A stretch of DNA of 64,000 nucleotides from Smithellaceae bacterium (GCA_030690945.1 JAUYFM010000004.1:25718-89717), one strand, 5' to 3'. Shown: positions 9,200-19,189, numbered from the stretch's first letter. The notes: a model not told the origin generated them from the sequence alone. A program made the numbers and translations.

Positions 9200-10159
9200 T
9201 CAGGGAACGATGTGGGTTCCCTCTTTATTCTCCACCGCCGACCAGGCCTGGTCCAGGGAGGTAATAATGGCTTCGTCGCCCCCGTATTCAACAAACCGGA
9301 TGCAGGCCAAAACCTTGGGGGCCATGGAACCGGCCAGGAATTGCCCTTCCTGAAGATATTTTTTCGCCTCTTTCACCCCCAGGCGATCTATCGACCGCTC
9401 TTCCGGGCGGCCAAAATCGAGTTTTACCTTCGGCACATCTGTGAGGATCATGAAGAGATCCGCAGCGACAGCCTCGGCGAGCTTTTCTCCGGCCAGATCC
9501 TTGTCGATGACCCCTTCGATCCCTTCAAACTCCCCCCGTTCATTCAGGACAACCGGAACGCCCCCGCCGCCGCCGGCGATCACAATCATGCCGGAATCGA
9601 CCACTTTCTTCAAGGCATTCACCTCCAGAATCCGGATCGGGTCGGGTGAAGGCACCACGCGACGGTATGGTTTTTCCCCTTCCGGCAGTACCTGTTTGAT
9701 CAGATAGCCCCTTTCCGCTTCCAGTTTCTCTTTCGTCGGGGCATCGTAAAAAGGTCCTACCGGTTTGCCCGGGTTCAGGAAGGCCGGGTCATTACGATCC
9801 ACGAGCACCTGGGTAATCATGGTCACCACATTGAAATTCAGATTCAGGGATTTGAGTTCGTTCATGAGGGCCTGCTGCAACATATACCCCAATTGCCCCT
9901 GGGTCATGGCATTGCAACTGTCCATGGGCTGGGGCGGCAGCTGGGCGGCGGCGGCCTCCTGCTGCACGAGCAGGCTTCCCACCTGGGGTCCGTTCCCATG
10001 GGTGACGACGACGTCAAATCCCCTTTTAACAAATTCTAGAATGCAAAGCGAGGCCGACCGGATGCTGGCCCGTTGCTCCTCGTAGGTCCCCTGCTGTCGG
10101 GGGAGCTTGATAGCATTGCCTCCCAGGGCAATCACAATACGCAGACGATTCTTTTTCAT
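9200..10159 (-). CDS. arcC: Carbamate kinase
   Basis: RIVIALGGNAI, VVTHGNGPQVG, VIAGGGGGVPVV, GSMAPKVLACIRFVEYGG. Confidence 0.95.
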   Translation of the reverse strand: MKKNRLRIVIALGGNAIKLPRQQGTYEEQRASIRSASLCILEFVKRGFDVVVTHGNGPQVGSLLVQQEAAAAQLPPQPMDSCNAMTQGQLGYMLQQALMNELKSLNLNFNVVTMITQVLVDRNDPAFLNPGKPVGPFYDAPTKEKLEAERGYLIKQVLPEGEKPYRRVVPSPDPIRILEVNALKKVVDSGMIVIAGGGGGVPVVLNERGEFEGIEGVIDKDLAGEKLAEAVAADLFMILTDVPKVKLDFGRPEERSIDRLGVKEAKKYLQEGQFLAGSMAPKVLACIRFVEYGGDEAIITSLDQAWSAVENKEGTHIVP

Positions 10160-10206
10160 CTTTCCCTCTACTCGAACCCTTTACCCCTTCCCTCGCCACT
10201 TCGAGA

Positions 10207-10347
10207 GTGTGTCGCAATTATAACAATTGTCATTCCGAACGTATGTGAGGAATCTTTATACTTTGAATTTATTAAAAACAAGATTTCTCGCTTTGCTTCG
10301 AAACGCGTGACCTGAAAGGTTATGACATGAAAATGAATTGTGACACA
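10207..10347. repeat. Palindromic MITE-like intergenic repeat
   Basis: Ends gtgtcgcaatt / aattgtgacac are near-perfect inverted repeats; subterminal gtcat / atgac. Confidence 0.5.
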
Positions 10348-10359
10348 GTCACTTCGGGA

Positions 10360-10533
10360 TCAGAGCAGCTGATCGAGAAGGTCCATCATTTCGCGATCGC
10401 CGCCTGCCGGGGGAACCCAGTTTAACTGCACGACCTTCACGCCCTGGATTTGCAGGTTGGCGGCAAAATCCTGAACCCCGATGTTGATGACCTGCGGCCC
10501 TTGTTCCAGGAGTTCCTTGAACTTATCGGACAT
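10360..10533 (-). CDS. 57-aa small protein following FdrA
   Basis: MSDKFKELLEQGPQVINIGVQDFAANLQIQGVKVVQLNWVPPAGGDREMMDLLDQLL; ATG at 10533 overlaps the fdrA stop. Confidence 0.7.
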   Translation of the reverse strand: MSDKFKELLEQGPQVINIGVQDFAANLQIQGVKVVQLNWVPPAGGDREMMDLLDQLL

Positions 10534-12094
10534 CGGAAAGCCCTCCTTTGAGCTGAAGCGCCAGCATGGCCGCAAACCGGGCCGCCCGGGCGCTGCTGGG
10601 CAAAACAACGACCCCTTCCGCCTCCAGGCGGGCGACCTGTTCACAAAGACTCTGGGGATCCCCGTCGGTGCCGCAGACCGAAGCCACCACGGAAAGGAAC
10701 CCTCCCCGCTTTTTAAACTCACCCTTGGCCTCGGCAATGGCCGGGGCAAGTTCGCCCACCGGATCGGCGGCGGAATTGAAACCCAGAAGGAAATCCAGGA
10801 GGATTCCCGCCACCATCGGGTCTTTTGCTTCTGCAAGCAGACGTTCCCGGCGCTGGCGGGAATCGATCATGGGGTGGGGCCGTCCTGCCGTAAATTCGTC
10901 GGCGCCCATATCCACCAGGCTGTGCTCCTTGCTCTGCAGGGGATCGGACAGTCGGAGGTTCCCCGCAATGGGGGCGTTGGAGTAAGCGGCTAATCCCGCG
11001 TCGTTAAATATCTGCTGGGCCTGATAGCAGAAGGTGCCGCCGGCAAAAATCCCCCGGACATATCTTTGCGAGGGATTCATGGCCCTTCGTTCCCGGGAGA
11101 CTAGCACCTCTAAATCGCCGGCGGTGGAACTGAAGTCCGGCGGAAGCTGGCCTTGGACGTTTCGCACGGCCAGCGCCACCGCTTCGTCGATGGTCCGGGC
11201 CTGCTGGAAAAGACGATCGGGTGGCGCAGGTTCCTTTTTCCCTCCCAGGAAACAAACCACCACCGGTTTTTGACATTGAAGGATTTTGGGCAAGAGGTTG
11301 CTCAAGGCCAGCGGACCAGGCGGTTTGGACAAAAGGGCGATGGTCTCGGTCCTGTTGTCCTTCTCCAGAGCCTCAAGGGCACAGAGCAGGGAAATGCCGC
11401 CAAGTTCATCGGAAAGGTCCCGGCTGCCGATGCCAATCGCCTGAGAGATGCCCGACCCTGCCTGGTGCACCAGGCAGGTAAACTCCTGGATGCCCGTGCC
11501 CGAGGCGCCGATAACGCCGACGGGACCCCGCCTGACCACATTGGCAAAGCCGATGCCGATCCCGCCGATAATGGCCGTACCGCAATCGGGCCCCATGACG
11601 ATAAGGCCGCGCTCACGGGCATACTCCTTGAGAGCGCGTTCGGACTCCACTGGAACATTGTCGCTGAAGATAAATACGTTTAACCCTCGTTCCAGGGCCT
11701 GCTGCGCTTCCCGGGCGGCATAGAACCCGGGTACGGAGATCACCGCAAGATTGGCCCGGGGCAGGCGGGTCAAGGCTTCGTCCAGGCTGCGGACAGCCGC
11801 CGCCGTTCCCGATCCTGGTTCGGGCTGTAGCCACCCATCCATATTTTTCAGTACGTCCGTCAATATTTCCGGCGTCGTCGCTTCCACGGCCAGGATAAGA
11901 TCGCCAGGGCTGGCTGGGGCCAATTCCCCGGCGGTAAAACCTATTTCCGCCAGAAATCCTTTGTTTTTCTCCGTTCCCATGAACAGCACTGCCTGAAGAA
12001 TGCCCTCCTGTTCAGAGATGCGCTTAGCCACCCGCATTAAAAATACGGAGTCGTGATATTCATTTTTTCTGATGACCATTCCTTTATGCATCAA
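10523..12094 (-). CDS. fdrA: FdrA-family protein (acyl-CoA synthetase alpha-like fold)
   Basis: NEYHDSVFLMRVAKRISEQEG, MGPDCGTAIIGGIGIGFANVVRRGPVGVIGASGTGIQE. Confidence 0.9.
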   Translation of the reverse strand: MMHKGMVIRKNEYHDSVFLMRVAKRISEQEGILQAVLFMGTEKNKGFLAEIGFTAGELAPASPGDLILAVEATTPEILTDVLKNMDGWLQPEPGSGTAAAVRSLDEALTRLPRANLAVISVPGFYAAREAQQALERGLNVFIFSDNVPVESERALKEYARERGLIVMGPDCGTAIIGGIGIGFANVVRRGPVGVIGASGTGIQEFTCLVHQAGSGISQAIGIGSRDLSDELGGISLLCALEALEKDNRTETIALLSKPPGPLALSNLLPKILQCQKPVVVCFLGGKKEPAPPDRLFQQARTIDEAVALAVRNVQGQLPPDFSSTAGDLEVLVSRERRAMNPSQRYVRGIFAGGTFCYQAQQIFNDAGLAAYSNAPIAGNLRLSDPLQSKEHSLVDMGADEFTAGRPHPMIDSRQRRERLLAEAKDPMVAGILLDFLLGFNSAADPVGELAPAIAEAKGEFKKRGGFLSVVASVCGTDGDPQSLCEQVARLEAEGVVVLPSSARAARFAAMLALQLKGGLSDVR

Positions 12095-12121
12095 TTCTGC
12101 TCCGTAGAAACCCCTTTTTCT

Positions 12122-12231
12122 CTAGTGTCACGTCAACGATACGCTGTCATTTCGAAGGAGTCATAACGACTGAGAAATCTTAGATTTCTCCCTGCGGTCG
12201 AAATGACATTTGTTGATTGACGAGACACTAG
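12122..12231. mobile_element. Hairpin MITE-like element between fdrA and the DUF1116 gene
   Basis: CTAGTGTCACGTCAA ... TTGACGAGACACTAG terminal inverted repeats; internal gtcatttcga / tcgaaatgac and gagaaatct-tagatttctc arms. Confidence 0.7.
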
Positions 12232-13487
12232 CTTGTCCGGTTCGGTCCATATTTCTCGCTAAATCTGACGAGCGCCTTTTTAAAGCACTCGAACGGGGCG
12301 CGAACCAGTCCCGCGCCGATAATAGAATAGCCCGGATTCCGGTGGGCAATCGCCGTATCGATGATCGGGACGATGCCGGTCTGGACGACCTTGCGGATGT
12401 CGATGCCCACAGGCGCACCCTGAAATCCCATAATGGGCATGCGGTAATTATTGCTCGCGCCTACGGTTATCTGCCGCATATCCCTGCTGTAGGCCATCGC
12501 CTCTTCCGGCGTACCTCCCACCAGAGCGAGTATCCCCGTGGCCCCGGCAAGAACGAAGCCGCCCCAGCCGACGGTCTCAGTGATGGCCGAATCTCCCATA
12601 TCGGCGCCGGCATCCGCCGGTCCGTAACCAGGGAAATAAAGCCCCTCGACCCTGGGCGCCGGGGCGGTGAACCATTCGTCGCCCAGGCCGCTGACCCTGA
12701 TACCGAAATCCGTGCCGTTGCGTGCCATGGCCGTGACCACCGTGCTATACTCGATGCCCGCCGCCGGGTCCACCGAAGACTTGGCCGCAGCCATCGCCAG
12801 GGCGAGGAAAATCAGTTCATGGTTCGTGATGTATTTGATGGTGCCGATCAGCTGACCTTTGGGGACGTCTGCCTCAATCAGAGGGCAGGCCATTGCATTG
12901 GCGAACAGGCTCGAGGCGGCGACGGGGCGGTTGTGAAGCTCATCGCCCATCTGGAGCGATTTGGCGATAATAGGCTTTAAAGGAAGTCCCCCCATTTGCC
13001 GGAGACCCTTCTTGAGGGCAGGCGCCCAGACATCCCGCCATAAACGCAATCCTTGCAGCGCCTCCTCGCCATAGTCGCCAAACTGCTGGAACCGCTCTAC
13101 CTGGCGGCAAAAGGCCAGATTGCCAACGGTTTTGTTCTCCACAATCCAAACGGGCATGGAAGGAGAGATGGTTCCGGCCATGGGACCAACGGCCTGGTGG
13201 GGATGATTTGGTTCAAAGCGAATCGCACCGCCGGCGAAGAGTTTTGTCGCCTCTTCGGCATCCTTCGCCCAACCTTCAAAAATGGCCGCCCCCAGCATCG
13301 AGCCACGCTGCGCCCCGCTCATCCGCAGCCAATCCACGGGGGGGCCGGAATGGAGGATCATCCTGTCTTCAAGGCCAGGAATTGCCTCCCCGGCCGGGGC
13401 AATATCCACCAGGACGGGATCCGCCTCATTAATGCGCTTCAGCGCTTCCATATTGGCCATTTCAATCTTTTGCTTGATGTCGTTCAT
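12228..13487 (-). CDS. DUF1116 protein (YlbE/AllG-like)
   Basis: Family context beside FdrA, DUF2877 and carbamate kinase; ATG at 13487 with AAGGAGG upstream. Confidence 0.85.
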   Translation of the reverse strand: MNDIKQKIEMANMEALKRINEADPVLVDIAPAGEAIPGLEDRMILHSGPPVDWLRMSGAQRGSMLGAAIFEGWAKDAEEATKLFAGGAIRFEPNHPHQAVGPMAGTISPSMPVWIVENKTVGNLAFCRQVERFQQFGDYGEEALQGLRLWRDVWAPALKKGLRQMGGLPLKPIIAKSLQMGDELHNRPVAASSLFANAMACPLIEADVPKGQLIGTIKYITNHELIFLALAMAAAKSSVDPAAGIEYSTVVTAMARNGTDFGIRVSGLGDEWFTAPAPRVEGLYFPGYGPADAGADMGDSAITETVGWGGFVLAGATGILALVGGTPEEAMAYSRDMRQITVGASNNYRMPIMGFQGAPVGIDIRKVVQTGIVPIIDTAIAHRNPGYSIIGAGLVRAPFECFKKALVRFSEKYGPNRTS

Positions 13488-13528
13488 GGATAAATTTTTC
13501 CTCCTTGTGATCTTTTTCGTAATAAAAG

Positions 13529-14542
13529 TTAGGGTGGGCCGTTGTTTGCCCCGCCGGCCTTCGCAAGCAATCCCGTAAGCAGACCGGCCAGGATGAACCA
13601 ACCCGTCGTATGACCAATCTTTAACATGCGATAAAGCGTCGCCCCGATTTCTTCCTTGGGTCCGGCGCCCTTCAGCAGCAGCCGTAACAGGTCATGGAGC
13701 GGTTCCGGACCATGACCGCAGGCCAGATCGCCCATAATGGCCTGGCTGACGGGATGGGTCCGGTGGCGCGCCCAGTGTGACAGGTCAGAGGCCGGCGGCG
13801 TTTCTCCGGGAAATTCTCCAGGGTAAGCCGCCTGCAACCCCCAAGCCGCAAAGAGCAGGCCACCCAGAAAATCATCACCCCAGGGGGTCAAGCCCGGGCC
13901 GAAACCGATCACGTCTCTCCCCCGGGTCCCGATATCGGCCAGCCCCTCTTGGAGACAATGTTTCATCAAGTCCATAACAGGAGCTAACATACGGTACTGC
14001 CAGGACCAAGGCAAAAAAGGCCTGAGCTCCTCGCCCTTGGAGAGCGACAAAAGACCAAGAATTACCCGGCCAGGCCCCTCATCGCGGAGCGCCGGGCAAA
14101 TGGTCGCAATGAACTGCCGGACAAAATCATTTACCTGGGCCAGGGGGGCGATCTCTGCTGGTTCGAGCGCCTTTGGTTTCCATTCCACCGCCCAGGTCAG
14201 ATTTATGGTCAGCCCTCCCTCCATTATTAAGCAGTTGCCCGCCTGCAAAAAGCCTTGACCGGCAAGAAGGGAACGGGGCGGGAAGGAGACCGGGATGCCG
14301 CGCCGGTGACGCGGCGCCCCCTCCCGCACTAACCACAGGATTTCGTCACCTCCCCCGGACAGGTAGGCAATATCCGAAAGAACCGCGATTACCTGACCCA
14401 AGAACCCTGGCGCATTAACCAGACTTTTTGCCCGGGCGCCGATCCATTCCGCCTGCCAGATGAACGGCGCGGAATCGATCTGCCCATTCAACTTTTCACC
14501 AAGATCATCCGTTTTACTTGGATTGACCAATAATGCCCTCAA
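13529..14542 (-). CDS. DUF2877 protein (YlbF/AllH-like)
   Basis: GFGPGLTPWGDDFLGGLLFA motif and cluster context. Confidence 0.85.
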   Translation of the reverse strand: MRALLVNPSKTDDLGEKLNGQIDSAPFIWQAEWIGARAKSLVNAPGFLGQVIAVLSDIAYLSGGGDEILWLVREGAPRHRRGIPVSFPPRSLLAGQGFLQAGNCLIMEGGLTINLTWAVEWKPKALEPAEIAPLAQVNDFVRQFIATICPALRDEGPGRVILGLLSLSKGEELRPFLPWSWQYRMLAPVMDLMKHCLQEGLADIGTRGRDVIGFGPGLTPWGDDFLGGLLFAAWGLQAAYPGEFPGETPPASDLSHWARHRTHPVSQAIMGDLACGHGPEPLHDLLRLLLKGAGPKEEIGATLYRMLKIGHTTGWFILAGLLTGLLAKAGGANNGPP

Positions 14543-15614
14543 CCAGCCAATCCATCTTCCCTATTCCCGTAAGGGGAAACGCCTCGCCGGCCTTTACGCG
14601 CTCCACGCCTTTATTGTCTTTCAGCGGCCCCTGGAAGACATTTTTCTTCCCGGCAATAAATTCCTGCTTGGTATCGTTTACCAGTTTAATGGCGCCAGGC
14701 GGCACGGCTGGGCCAAAGGGGGCGATGGTCAGATAATCGCTCGTCAGATTCCCGAAAAGACCCTCGCTCTTCCAGGTGCCGTCCATGACCTGCCTGGCAA
14801 AACGGGTGTATAGTTCGCCCCAGGTAAAGGCGACGCCGCTGATCCAGCCTTTGGGGGCGAATTTCTGCGCGCCCAGGTAGTGGTAGCCGACCGAATAAGC
14901 GCCGCGCTTCTCTGCCGCCTGCACGACCGTAATCGGGGAATCTACAATGACCCCGAGGACATCAACACCCATATCCAGGAGGGCGCTGGCCGCAATAGCC
15001 TCCTTGGGGGCGTCGAGGAAGGTACCCATGAAAACCACCCGCGTTTCAAATTTGGGATTAACCGATCGGGCGCCGAGATGAAAGGCATTGATGTTGGCCA
15101 GGAAAAAGCTGATCGGCAGGGCGACCACGTAGCCCGCCTTGTTTGTTTTCGTGGTTTTGCCGGCGGCAATCCCCATGAGATAAAAGGCCTCCGGAGTGCT
15201 GGCCCAATAAGTGCTCAGGTTCGGAGCAAGCCTGTATCCCCCTGGATGGACGAACTTGACCCCCGGGTACTTTTTAGCCACCCGCAAGGCCGGATCAAGA
15301 TAGCCAAAACTCGCGGGAATGATAAGTTTCGCGCCCTGCTTGATCATGTTCTCCATGACCCGCTCCGCGTCTGCCCCTTCCGGGACATTCTCCGCCTGGA
15401 GGACCTCCACGTTCGGCAGGTTTCGTTTCATCGCCTGCACACCATCGGAATGCGCCTGATTATAGCCCGCATCGTTTATAGAGCCGATGTGAATGATGCC
15501 CACCTTCAATTTTTCCTGGCCCTGGGCAACGGCTGAAAAACTCATTCCCATGATGAATATCAAGCTTATTAAAATCACTAACTGCTTTGGGATCGAACGC
15601 TTTCTTCTTTTCAT
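14514..15614 (-). CDS. BMP-family (Med-like) ABC transporter substrate-binding protein
   Basis: Signal peptide; KVGIIHIGSINDAGYNQAHSDG; next to permeases and ATPase. Confidence 0.9.
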   Translation of the reverse strand: MKRRKRSIPKQLVILISLIFIMGMSFSAVAQGQEKLKVGIIHIGSINDAGYNQAHSDGVQAMKRNLPNVEVLQAENVPEGADAERVMENMIKQGAKLIIPASFGYLDPALRVAKKYPGVKFVHPGGYRLAPNLSTYWASTPEAFYLMGIAAGKTTKTNKAGYVVALPISFFLANINAFHLGARSVNPKFETRVVFMGTFLDAPKEAIAASALLDMGVDVLGVIVDSPITVVQAAEKRGAYSVGYHYLGAQKFAPKGWISGVAFTWGELYTRFARQVMDGTWKSEGLFGNLTSDYLTIAPFGPAVPPGAIKLVNDTKQEFIAGKKNVFQGPLKDNKGVERVKAGEAFPLTGIGKMDWLVEGIIGQSK

Positions 15615-15688
15615 ATTTTTCCCCTTTCTTGCAATGTCTTCAAACCATTAAATTTTTATCAGTCTAACCGTGAATTCGATTTTTTCAT

Positions 15689-16606
15689 TTATTCCGTTCC
15701 CTGAAAAACCCGGCCCAAACTGCCCGGGACGGCCGATCGGCTGGTGCGACCCCAGATGACCAGGACCGTCAGACTCAAAACATAGGGAAGCATATCCAGA
15801 ATGAAGGACGAAACGGGCACGCCCCGGGCCTGCATCTGCAGTTGGAGCGAGATCGCCCCTCCGAAGAGCAGGGCGCCGGCAATCGCCCGGAGCGGGTGCC
15901 ATTTCGCAAAGATTACCAGGGCCACGGCGAAAAAGCCCCGTCCCGCGGTCATCCATTCGGCCCAGTTATGGGCCAGGGCCAGGGAAAGGTGCGCGCCGGC
16001 GATGCCGCCCAGGAGTCCGGAAATAAAAAGAACCTGATATTGCAGCAGGTAGGGATTCTTTCCTGCGGCAAAGGCCGCCGTTGGATTTTCCCCCACGGCC
16101 CGCAGGCTCAACCCCCATCGGGTCTTGAAAAGAAACCACCAGATGACAACAGCCGTCGGAATCGCCAGGTACACCAGGATGTCGTGTTGAAAAAAGGCGC
16201 GGCCAAAAAACGGAAGGTCGGAGAAGACAGGTATCTTGATCGCGTTGAGTCCCTCTATCTGGCGACCGATGAAGGGGGCGCCGATGAGGGCGCTGAGGCC
16301 CACGCCGCAGAACATGAGCGCCAGGCCGCAGGCGAGCTGATTGGCGCGGCGAGTGATCACCAGGAAGGCAAAGATCATATTGAACAGCGCCCCGGCCAGG
16401 GCAGCGGCCACAACCCCCAGGGCGGCATTACCGGTCAGGACCGTGATCACAAAACCCACCACCGCCCCGATAAGCATTATCCCTTCCAACCCCAGGTTGA
16501 TAATGCCGACCCTCTCCCCGATCGTCTCGGAAAGGGTCGCGTAAAGCAGCGGCGTACCGGATTGAATCGCCCCTATCATGATGCTCACCAAAAGTAATTC
16601 ACTCAT
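15689..16606 (-). CDS. ABC transporter permease (nucleoside/simple-sugar type)
   Basis: LLYATLSETIGERVGIINLGLEGIMLIGAVVGF. Confidence 0.92.
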   Translation of the reverse strand: MSELLLVSIMIGAIQSGTPLLYATLSETIGERVGIINLGLEGIMLIGAVVGFVITVLTGNAALGVVAAALAGALFNMIFAFLVITRRANQLACGLALMFCGVGLSALIGAPFIGRQIEGLNAIKIPVFSDLPFFGRAFFQHDILVYLAIPTAVVIWWFLFKTRWGLSLRAVGENPTAAFAAGKNPYLLQYQVLFISGLLGGIAGAHLSLALAHNWAEWMTAGRGFFAVALVIFAKWHPLRAIAGALLFGGAISLQLQMQARGVPVSSFILDMLPYVLSLTVLVIWGRTSRSAVPGSLGRVFQGTE

Positions 16607-17652
16607 TTTCCCCCCTTTTTACCGGTACTGCGGGCCAGGACGACAAACAGGACCAGAGCCATCAGGATATGGATTGCCGCCGCCGGAATCCGGTGGGTCA
16701 TCTGGAGAATATCCCCGCCCGCTGTAATGATGGAAATCAGAAAGGCCGCCGCCACAATGCCCAGCGGACTCCCCATGGTGATCCAGCTGATCAGAAAGCC
16801 CATGTATCCCAGGCCCGGGGAAAGGCTCGGACGGAGCTGCCCGTGAATCGCCGAGACCTCGCCCATGCCGGCCAGACCGGCCATGCCGCCGCCAATGAAC
16901 ATGAGCAGCAGGATATAACGGTTGGTGGAAACCCCGTTGCGGCGCGCCGCTTCCTGGTTGATGCCCATAGCGCGCATCTCCAGACCCCAGCGCGTCCGGG
17001 TCATGACGAAATAGAACAAGAGGAGGCCGGCAATCGCGATCAAGGCCCCCAGGTGTATCCGCGAGTCGAGCAAAGAAGGCAAAATGGCGGCATCGGGAAA
17101 GGGGGCGCTCTGGGGATAATTGGCGCTTTCCGGATCTTTCCAGGGACCGAAGACGAAGAAACTCACCAGCAGGATGGCCACATAGTTCATCAGCAGGGTG
17201 GAGATCGTTTCGCTGGCCCAGCCCTTCGCCCGCATGAACCCGGAGATGGAGGCCCATAACCCGCCGCCCAAAAACCCCAGGAAACAAATCCAGGGCAACA
17301 TGAGCCAGGCGGGCAGGTGGGTGAAATTAACGGCGCCCCAAGTGGCGAACAGAGCCCCGATGAAAAGCTGACCCTCGCCCCCCACGTTGATCAGCCAGAT
17401 GCGGGAAGGTATCGCCACCGCCAGGGCCGTCAAGACCAAGGGAATCATTTTTACCAGCACTTCCGAGAACCCGTGGGAGCTGCCCAGGGTGGCCCGGAAA
17501 ATATCGGCGTAGGCCCGGAAGGGGTTTTGTCCGAATACTAACAATACCATCGCAAAAACTGCCAGGGCCAGCCCGAAGAGTCCGCCGAAGCGGATCACCG
17601 CGGCGACCCGTTTATGCCGTAAAATCTCCATCAATCCCTTTGTCTTATCCAC
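16603..17652 (-). CDS. ABC transporter permease
   Basis: IWLINVGGEGQLFIGALFATW, GMGEVSAIHGQLRPSLSPGLGYMGF. Confidence 0.92.
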   Translation of the reverse strand: MDKTKGLMEILRHKRVAAVIRFGGLFGLALAVFAMVLLVFGQNPFRAYADIFRATLGSSHGFSEVLVKMIPLVLTALAVAIPSRIWLINVGGEGQLFIGALFATWGAVNFTHLPAWLMLPWICFLGFLGGGLWASISGFMRAKGWASETISTLLMNYVAILLVSFFVFGPWKDPESANYPQSAPFPDAAILPSLLDSRIHLGALIAIAGLLLFYFVMTRTRWGLEMRAMGINQEAARRNGVSTNRYILLLMFIGGGMAGLAGMGEVSAIHGQLRPSLSPGLGYMGFLISWITMGSPLGIVAAAFLISIITAGGDILQMTHRIPAAAIHILMALVLFVVLARSTGKKGGK

Positions 17653-19189
17653 GCTCCGCCCCTTCTCCTTTCGACCCGGTCATCAGGTAGCCTATTTCTT
17701 GCACGGTGATGTCCCGCGGGGCGCTTGTCGCCACAATCTCCCCGCGAAGCATGACAGCCAGGCGATCACTGAGCGAAAACAGTTCCTCCAAATCTTCCGA
17801 AATAAGGAGAATCGCCGCCCCGGCATCACGGGAGGCCAAAAGTACCTCCCGTGCCGCCACGGCGCTTTGCACATCGAGACCCCGGGTCGGGTAAAAGGCG
17901 ATGATCAATCGGGGATTATGGGCCATCTCACGAGCCAGAATCATGCGCTGGATATTCCCGCCGGAGAGAATGCCCAGCGGCACATAAAAAGGCGGGATCT
18001 GGAACCCCAGGCGTTTGAGGGAAGCCTGCAGATCGGTGCGCACGGCCTCCCAGTCCATCGAAAGGCCCCCGTGCCTGGCATATCGCGAAACATCGGACAT
18101 GGCCATATTTTCCTGCACGCTCAGCCACGGAAAAGCGGCCATGCCCAGCGGATCTTCCGGGATAAAGGCCGTGCCACTGTTGCGGACTTGTGCCACGGAC
18201 CAACGCGTTGCGTCCTGCCCCCCGAGATATTTAGTTCCCCGGGCACATTTTTCGATGCTCAGGACAACATCGCCCAGCTCCCGCTGGCCGTTGCCCGAAA
18301 CCCCGGCGACTCCGACAATTTCACCGGGCCTGACGGTCAGGTTGATCTCCTTGAGCCCTATGCCGGTTCCTTCCGGCTGGGTGCTTACCCCTTTCAATTC
18401 CAGAAAGGGGATTCCTTCTTCAGGCGGAGATTCACCCCGTCTTTGCGGAGATTCGGCCACGGCCTTCCCAAACATCAGGGAGACCAGCGTATTCTCTGTG
18501 GCCTCCGCACCCAGGAGCGTACTGGCGATTTTCCCCCGGCGCATGACGGTAATGCGATCGGCACACTCGAGAACCTCTTTCATCTTGTGGGTGATAACCA
18601 CTACGGCGTACCCATCTCGGCGCAAATTAGCGAGTACCTGGAATAATCCAATCACCTCGTGGGGCGCCAGGCTCCTCGTGGGTTCGTCAAGAATCAGGAT
18701 TCTGGCATCCGCCAGAAGTAATTTAAGCAGCTCCACTTTCTGACGTTCCCCCACCGAGAGCTGCCAGACGGGCGCTTCCGGTTTAACCTGCAACGAGTAG
18801 CGTTCGGAAATATTTTCGATGCGTGAGACGATGGCGTCATTATCCAGGATGAAGGGCAAGTCAGACAAAAAAAGAGCGATATTCTCGGCCACCGTCAGGG
18901 CCGGAATCAGGATGAAGTCCTGAAAAACCATGCCTATGCGTTGTCCCCGAGCATCATGGGGCGAGCGGATCTGCACGGGCTGACCGTTGACGAGGATGCT
19001 CCCCCCGTCGGCCTGATAAAAACCGTACAGAATTTTCATCAAGGTGCTTTTCCCGGCGCCGTTTTCACCTAAAAGGGCATGGATTTCGCCGCCGTAAATA
19101 TCGAGATCGATATGATCATTGGCCAAAACAGCCGGGAAGGACTTCGTGATGCCACGGAAGGAAAGAAGGGGTGCCGGGTTTATTTTCAT
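17645..19189 (-). CDS. ABC transporter ATP-binding protein (two NBDs)
   Basis: GENGAGKSTLMKILYGFYQADGG, second half GVAGVSGNGQRELGDVV; ATG at 19189 preferred. Confidence 0.93.
   Translation of the reverse strand: MKINPAPLLSFRGITKSFPAVLANDHIDLDIYGGEIHALLGENGAGKSTLMKILYGFYQADGGSILVNGQPVQIRSPHDARGQRIGMVFQDFILIPALTVAENIALFLSDLPFILDNDAIVSRIENISERYSLQVKPEAPVWQLSVGERQKVELLKLLLADARILILDEPTRSLAPHEVIGLFQVLANLRRDGYAVVVITHKMKEVLECADRITVMRRGKIASTLLGAEATENTLVSLMFGKAVAESPQRRGESPPEEGIPFLELKGVSTQPEGTGIGLKEINLTVRPGEIVGVAGVSGNGQRELGDVVLSIEKCARGTKYLGGQDATRWSVAQVRNSGTAFIPEDPLGMAAFPWLSVQENMAMSDVSRYARHGGLSMDWEAVRTDLQASLKRLGFQIPPFYVPLGILSGGNIQRMILAREMAHNPRLIIAFYPTRGLDVQSAVAAREVLLASRDAGAAILLISEDLEELFSLSDRLAVMLRGEIVATSAPRDITVQEIGYLMTGSKGEGAERG

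Noticed and set aside
17699-18646. 315-aa plus-strand ORF opposite the ABC ATPase
   Set aside because: Antisense shadow of a well-supported ABC gene.
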